Positions 60,758 to 64,000 of a stretch of 64,000 nt of DNA are shown here, piece by piece. The notes beneath the pieces were generated by a model. It saw only the letters and a program-made list of their open reading frames with translations, had not been told where the DNA came from and ran no database searches. This DNA is from Aquimonas sp044377145. GTDB taxonomy: Bacteria; Pseudomonadota; Gammaproteobacteria; Xanthomonadales; Xanthomonadaceae. The position numbers and the translations under genes were made by a program. Each line of letters opens with the position of its first letter. Within the stretch, counting starts at the first letter, position 1. Location: the NCBI RefSeq assembly GCF_044377145.1, contig NZ_JBILJQ010000005.1:49743-113742 (forward strand), in the 5' to 3' direction.

Positions 60758-61434
60758 ACGGCGGCATCGCGCTGTTCGTCAAAACGCCCGGCCTATCGCC
60801 GGTGAAGACCCGGCTGGCGGCCGGCCTCGGCCGCGCGCAGGCCGAAGCCGTGTTCATCGCATGCGCGGAGGCGACCGCTGAGGTGCTGCAGCGCTGCGGG
60901 CAATTGGGCGGCGTTGCGACCTACTGGGCGATCGCCGAGTACGGTCACCAAGCAGTGGAGTGGTGGAGCGCGCGCGGCGGACTGAGCGTGATCCACCAGG
61001 GCGAGGGCGGCCTGGGCGCACGCATGGCGCGGGTGCATCAGCAACTGGTGCGCGACTGCGGCTTCGGCCTGCTGATCGGTGCCGACGCGCCGCAGCTTGA
61101 GGTCGATGCCCTGCTGCAGGCCGCCGACTGGCTGCGCGCACCGACGCCGCGGCAGGTGCTGGGCCTGGCCGAGGACGGTGGCTTTTGGCTGTACGGCGGC
61201 AATCGTGTCGCGCCCGAAACACTCTGGAGCAAGGTGAGCTACAGCCAACCCCACACCGCCGACGAGTTTCGTGCCGCGTTTGCCGCCTATGGCGAGTGGC
61301 AGGCGGCACCGCGGCTGTGCGATCTCGACAGCATCGGCGACATCGCCCGGGTGCGCGCCGCACTGGCGGCACTGCCGGCGCCACTGCCCGCGCAGCGGCG
61401 CCTGTTCGAGCTGCTGGAGCGCATCGATGCCTGA
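60754..61434 (+). CDS. TIGR04282 family nucleotidyltransferase-like glycosyltransferase
   Basis: This 226-residue protein starts at GTG 60754, overlapping the previous stop by GTGA. It reads GGIALFVKTPGLSPVKTRLA, then GLGRAQAEAVFIACAEATA, and has GGLGARMARVHQQL and LLIGADAPQLEVDALLQAAD. That is the cofC-like fold, with the FxKxPxxGxxKTRL loop and GxDxP for metal. The family co-occurs with TIGR04283 and arsS genes. Biochemistry is not established to my knowledge. The next gene overlaps it by 8 bp. Confidence 0.92.
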   Translation: MNGGIALFVKTPGLSPVKTRLAAGLGRAQAEAVFIACAEATAEVLQRCGQLGGVATYWAIAEYGHQAVEWWSARGGLSVIHQGEGGLGARMARVHQQLVRDCGFGLLIGADAPQLEVDALLQAADWLRAPTPRQVLGLAEDGGFWLYGGNRVAPETLWSKVSYSQPHTADEFRAAFAAYGEWQAAPRLCDLDSIGDIARVRAALAALPAPLPAQRRLFELLERIDA

Positions 61435-62263
61435 TCCAGTCCACGGCCTGTTGGCCCACGAGGCCTCGTTGCGGCTGGCCGGCTTCATCGGGCTCGGCCT
61501 GCTGCTGGCCCTGCTGCAGGCCTGGCGCCCGACGCGCGGCGACAGCCGGCCTGCGTTTCGGCAGCTGAACAATCTGGGCCTGGTGCTGATCGGCACCGGG
61601 CTGCTGCGCTTGGCGTTTCCTGTGCTGGCGGTCGGCCTCGCGCTGTCAATCGAAGGCCGAGGCCTCGGCCTGATGCCGGCGCTCGGCCTGCCGTTTGCGC
61701 TGGAAATCGCGCTGAGCGTGCTGCTGCTGGACCTGGCGATCTACTGGCAGCACCGGCTGATGCATGTGGTGCCGCTGTTGTGGCGCCTGCACCGCGTGCA
61801 TCACAGCGACACCGGCTTCGACCTCAGCACCGGGGTGCGCTTTCATCCGCTGGAGATCGCGGTCTCGATGGGCGTCAAACTCGGCCTGGTGCTGGCGTTG
61901 GGCGCCGACCCGCTGGCGGTGCTGCTGTTCGAGCTGCTGCTGTCCTTGGGCTCGCTGTTCACCCACACCGATATCGCCCTGCCCGCCACGCTGGATCGCC
62001 GTCTGCGCTGGCTGCTGGTGACGCCGTCGATGCACCGCATCCACCACTCGACCTGGCAGCCGGAAACCGACAGTAATTACGGCTTTCACCTGTCGCTGTG
62101 GGATCGCGTGTTCGGCAGCTACCGGGCCCAGCCGCGCCAGCCCGAGGCGCAGATGCCGATCGGCCTGGAGCACTTCCGCTCCTCTGAAGAACAAACCCTG
62201 CCGGCCCTGCTGCTGCAGCCGTTCCGGCGCACAGCCCACACCGAGACTCGCACCGATGCGTGA
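61427..62263 (+). CDS. Sterol-desaturase/fatty acid hydroxylase family protein
   Basis: This 278-residue membrane di-iron enzyme has the His motifs HRLMH, HRVHH, HTD and HRIHH(STW), which fit the family set (HxxxH, HxxHH, HxxHH). Four hydrophobic segments are visible, and the first His motif lies after them (LAIYWQHRLMHVVPLLWRLH). The start is at 61427 (MPDPVHGLLAHEAS), overlapping the TIGR04282 gene by 8 bp. It also overlaps arsS by 8 bp. A hydroxylase inside an arsenosugar-type operon is unusual; perhaps it modifies a lipid part. Confidence 0.88.
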   Translation: MPDPVHGLLAHEASLRLAGFIGLGLLLALLQAWRPTRGDSRPAFRQLNNLGLVLIGTGLLRLAFPVLAVGLALSIEGRGLGLMPALGLPFALEIALSVLLLDLAIYWQHRLMHVVPLLWRLHRVHHSDTGFDLSTGVRFHPLEIAVSMGVKLGLVLALGADPLAVLLFELLLSLGSLFTHTDIALPATLDRRLRWLLVTPSMHRIHHSTWQPETDSNYGFHLSLWDRVFGSYRAQPRQPEAQMPIGLEHFRSSEEQTLPALLLQPFRRTAHTETRTDA

Positions 62264-63212
62264 TACCTGGCCCCGCCTGAAAGACATCGCCTTCCCGGCG
62301 ATCGAGCGCGACGCGCTCGACACCCTGCAGTTGAACCTCGGCTACCTGTGCAACCTCAGCTGCACGCACTGCCACGTCAACGCCGGCCCGCGCCGCACCG
62401 AACTGATGGGCCGCGACACCATGGCGCTGGCGCTGAAAGTTGCGGAGCGCTTCGAGGTGCGCACGCTCGACCTCACCGGCGGCAGCCCCGAGATGAACCC
62501 CGACTTCCGCTGGCTGGTCGACGCGGCCGTCGAGCGCGGTCTGCAGGTGATGGACCGGCTCAACCCGACGATCATTGAAGAACCCGGCTACGAGTGGGTC
62601 GCCGAGTACCTGGCCGCGCGCCGCGTTGAGGCCGTCGCCAGCCTGCCCTGCTACAGCCAGGCCAATGTCGACGCGCAGCGCGGCAAGGGCGTGTTCGAGT
62701 CCAGCATCCGCGCGCTGCAGCGGATCAATGCGCTCGGCTACGGCCAGCCGGGCTCGGGGCTGGAACTCAACCTGGTCTACAACCCCGGCGGCGCCTTTCT
62801 GCCACCCGACCAGGTCAAGCTCGAAGCCGACTACAAACGCCTGCTAGGCGAGAACTTCGGCATCGTCTTCAACCATCTGTATGCGCTGGCCAACATGCCG
62901 ATCCAGCGCTTCGGCAGCATGCTGATCAGCAAGGGCCAGTTCGACACGTATCTCGCCACCCTGCAGGGCGCGCATCGCGACGAAAACCTGGCCGCGGTGA
63001 TGTGCCGCAGCCTGCTCAGCGTTGACTACCGCGGCTATCTGTACGACTGCGACTTCAACCAGATGCTCGACCTGCCGGCGGCCGGCAGCAGCGACCAACC
63101 GCACCTGCGCGACCTGCTGACCGAAGCCCTGCCGCGCCGGATCGCGGTGGCGGGCCACTGCTATGGCTGCACTGCGGGGCAAGGGTCGAGCTGTGGTGGG
63201 GCCTTGGTGTAG
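62256..63212 (+). CDS. arsS: Arsenosugar-type radical SAM protein ArsS
   Basis: This 318-residue radical SAM enzyme has the [4Fe-4S] loop CNLSCTHCHVNAGPRR at about residue 29, DLTGGSPEMNPDFRW, LPCYSQANVDAQRGKGVFES and LNLVYNPGGAFLPPDQ. The C-terminal HCYGCTAGQGSSCGGALV is the DUF3641 region with the conserved Cys. ArsS transfers the 5'-deoxyadenosyl group to dimethylarsinite on the way to arsenosugars. Some homologues have selenocysteine in the C-terminal motif; the codon here is TGT, so it is Cys. No arsM gene is in the window. It is the last gene of the operon with the glycosyltransferases and hydroxylase. Confidence 0.92.
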   Translation: MRDTWPRLKDIAFPAIERDALDTLQLNLGYLCNLSCTHCHVNAGPRRTELMGRDTMALALKVAERFEVRTLDLTGGSPEMNPDFRWLVDAAVERGLQVMDRLNPTIIEEPGYEWVAEYLAARRVEAVASLPCYSQANVDAQRGKGVFESSIRALQRINALGYGQPGSGLELNLVYNPGGAFLPPDQVKLEADYKRLLGENFGIVFNHLYALANMPIQRFGSMLISKGQFDTYLATLQGAHRDENLAAVMCRSLLSVDYRGYLYDCDFNQMLDLPAAGSSDQPHLRDLLTEALPRRIAVAGHCYGCTAGQGSSCGGALV

Positions 63213-63264
63213 AAGGCTGCAGTACTGACTGATCGGTTCGCGCGCTACGGCCTCGCGGCTTTGG

Positions 63265-63873
63265 TCAAGGTGGGTCGGCGGCGCTTGGCATTGCCTCGGT
63301 CGGTGACAGCTGGAGTCGGTAATGCCCCGTCACCGGATAAACGAACAGGATGTCGTCCTCGCGCGTGCCGGCGCCGATGTTGTGCAGGATCAAGGGCGTA
63401 TCGGCGGCACTGCGCCGGTCGGACACGATGCCGATGTGCGGCAGGTTGCCGGGCAGGATCCAGGTCACCAGGTCGCCCGCCCGATAGTTGCTGACGTCCG
63501 CGCTGATCTTCAGCTGGGCACCGTGACGTTTGAGCCAGGTCTGCAGGTTGGGTACGCGGCGATGGTCGATGTTGCGGTCGGGTCGGGCCAGGCCCCACAG
63601 CGCAGGGTAGTCGGCGAAATGCGCACGCATGTCCTGGTGCACGCGCTGCTGCAGGTCGAGGCCGAGCTGGCGATAGGCGCGGATCACTACATCGGTACAG
63701 ACACCACGTTCGATCGATACATCGCCCAGCGGGTAGTCGAGACGCTGGTAGCGGCCGTCGTAGATCAGGGTGATGCCTACTTGCTGACGCGCGGCATCGA
63801 CCAAGGGCTGGCCGCTGGCGCGTGCGGGTGCGTGGCTGGTCAGGGTGAGCAGCAGTGTGAGCAGCAGTCGCAT
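63265..63873 (-). CDS. DUF1287 family secreted protein
   Basis: This 202-residue exported protein has a signal peptide (MRLLLTLLLTLTSHAPARAS) and the DUF1287 core. That core contains RYQRLDYPLGDVSIERGVCT with the conserved Cys, DVVIRAYRQLGLDLQQRVHQ, then DMRAHFADYP, and RPDRNIDHRRVPNLQTWLKR. A Cys-His-type NlpC-like fold is suspected for the family but the function is unknown. The ATG at 63873 lies 8 bp from the GGGGTTC tandem array, so its promoter or leader is embedded in, or displaced by, the repeats. It is convergent with arsS. Confidence 0.9.
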   Translation of the reverse strand: MRLLLTLLLTLTSHAPARASGQPLVDAARQQVGITLIYDGRYQRLDYPLGDVSIERGVCTDVVIRAYRQLGLDLQQRVHQDMRAHFADYPALWGLARPDRNIDHRRVPNLQTWLKRHGAQLKISADVSNYRAGDLVTWILPGNLPHIGIVSDRRSAADTPLILHNIGAGTREDDILFVYPVTGHYRLQLSPTEAMPSAADPP

Positions 63874-63881
63874 GGCTCTTC

Positions 63882-64000
63882 GGGGTTCGGGGTTCGGGGT
63901 TCGGGGTTCGGGGTTCGGGGTTCGGGGTTCGGGGTTCGGGGTTCGGGGTTCGGGGTTCGGGGTTCGGGGTTCGGGGTTCGGGGTTCGGGGTTCGGGGTTC
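63882..64000 (+). repeat. Perfect GGGGTTC tandem array, 17 copies to the window edge
   Basis: From 63882 to the right edge (119 bp) the unit GGGGTTC repeats without a break, exactly 17 times, and continues past the window. G4 runs separated by TTC make the plus strand a strong G-quadruplex candidate. The array begins 8 bp upstream of the start of the DUF1287 gene, read on the other strand. Copy-number change would alter the spacing upstream of that gene. Confidence 0.9.

Noticed and set aside
62256..63212. Selenocysteine in the C-terminal motif of ArsS
   Set aside because: The codon in SSCGG is TGT (Cys) and the frame is open without a TGA.

Overview
The window is a GC-rich bacterial chromosome segment with dense, overlapping genes. 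The protein types point to a gammaproteobacterium, most likely Xanthomonadales/Lysobacteraceae-like. The reasons are the TPR-GGDEF protein, the gene set, REP-like hairpins with a GCGCAGCGC core, and TCGGG-type heptamer repeats between genes. The genus is not resolved. I saw no tRNA, rRNA, transposase or prophage gene.

Region 1 (1-11.6 kb) is a complete type I-E CRISPR-Cas locus on the minus strand. The order is cas3-cse1-cse2-cas7-cas5-cas6e-[antitoxin-PIN toxin]-cas1-cas2-leader-array. A two-gene toxin-antitoxin unit with its own palindromic operator candidate sits between the interference and adaptation genes, and its toxin stop overlaps the cas1 start. A 5' fragment of a second cas3-like HD gene lies just upstream of cas3. 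The array has 18 identical full repeats and runs off the left edge.

Region 2 (11.6-22.3 kb) has glnA with an excellent sigma-54 promoter, an arsR-arsC-acr3 arsenic operon, a two-REC response regulator, a MotA-like/OmpA-like membrane pair, a pirin, a nitronate monooxygenase-like flavoprotein and an alpha/beta hydrolase. Region 3 (22.3-34.1 kb) is a minus-strand Tad/Flp pilus locus: Flp pilin, two TadE/G-like pseudopilins, an uncharacterised secreted protein, a second Flp-like peptide, CpaB, secretin, an FHA-TadA fusion, TadB, TadC, DUF192, TadD and TadE. No TadZ or prepilin peptidase gene is visible.

Region 4 (34.4-51.7 kb) is mostly housekeeping: a membrane-fused spermidine-synthase-like protein, a polytopic glycosyltransferase-like protein, zapE, a secreted ExeM-type nuclease, cytochrome c5, a LytS-type kinase with a degraded ATP site, an EF-hand protein, a fatty acid desaturase, mutM, a thioesterase, hemD and a TPR-GGDEF protein. 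Region 5 (51.7-60 kb) starts with a mosaic of hairpins and repeats. It continues with an ECF sigma/anti-sigma pair driving an hvfABC-type RiPP metallophore cluster (Cys-rich precursor, DUF692 oxidase, DUF2063 partner), a divergent DoxX gene, a secreted CSCC-motif beta-propeller-like protein and a TonB-dependent receptor. Together these suggest periplasmic copper or thiophilic-metal handling.

Region 6 (60-64 kb) is a tightly overlapping operon of two small glycosyltransferase/nucleotidyltransferase-like enzymes, a sterol-desaturase-family hydroxylase and the arsenosugar radical SAM enzyme ArsS. It is followed by a DUF1287 gene whose 5' flank is a perfect array of 17 copies of GGGGTTC reaching the window end.
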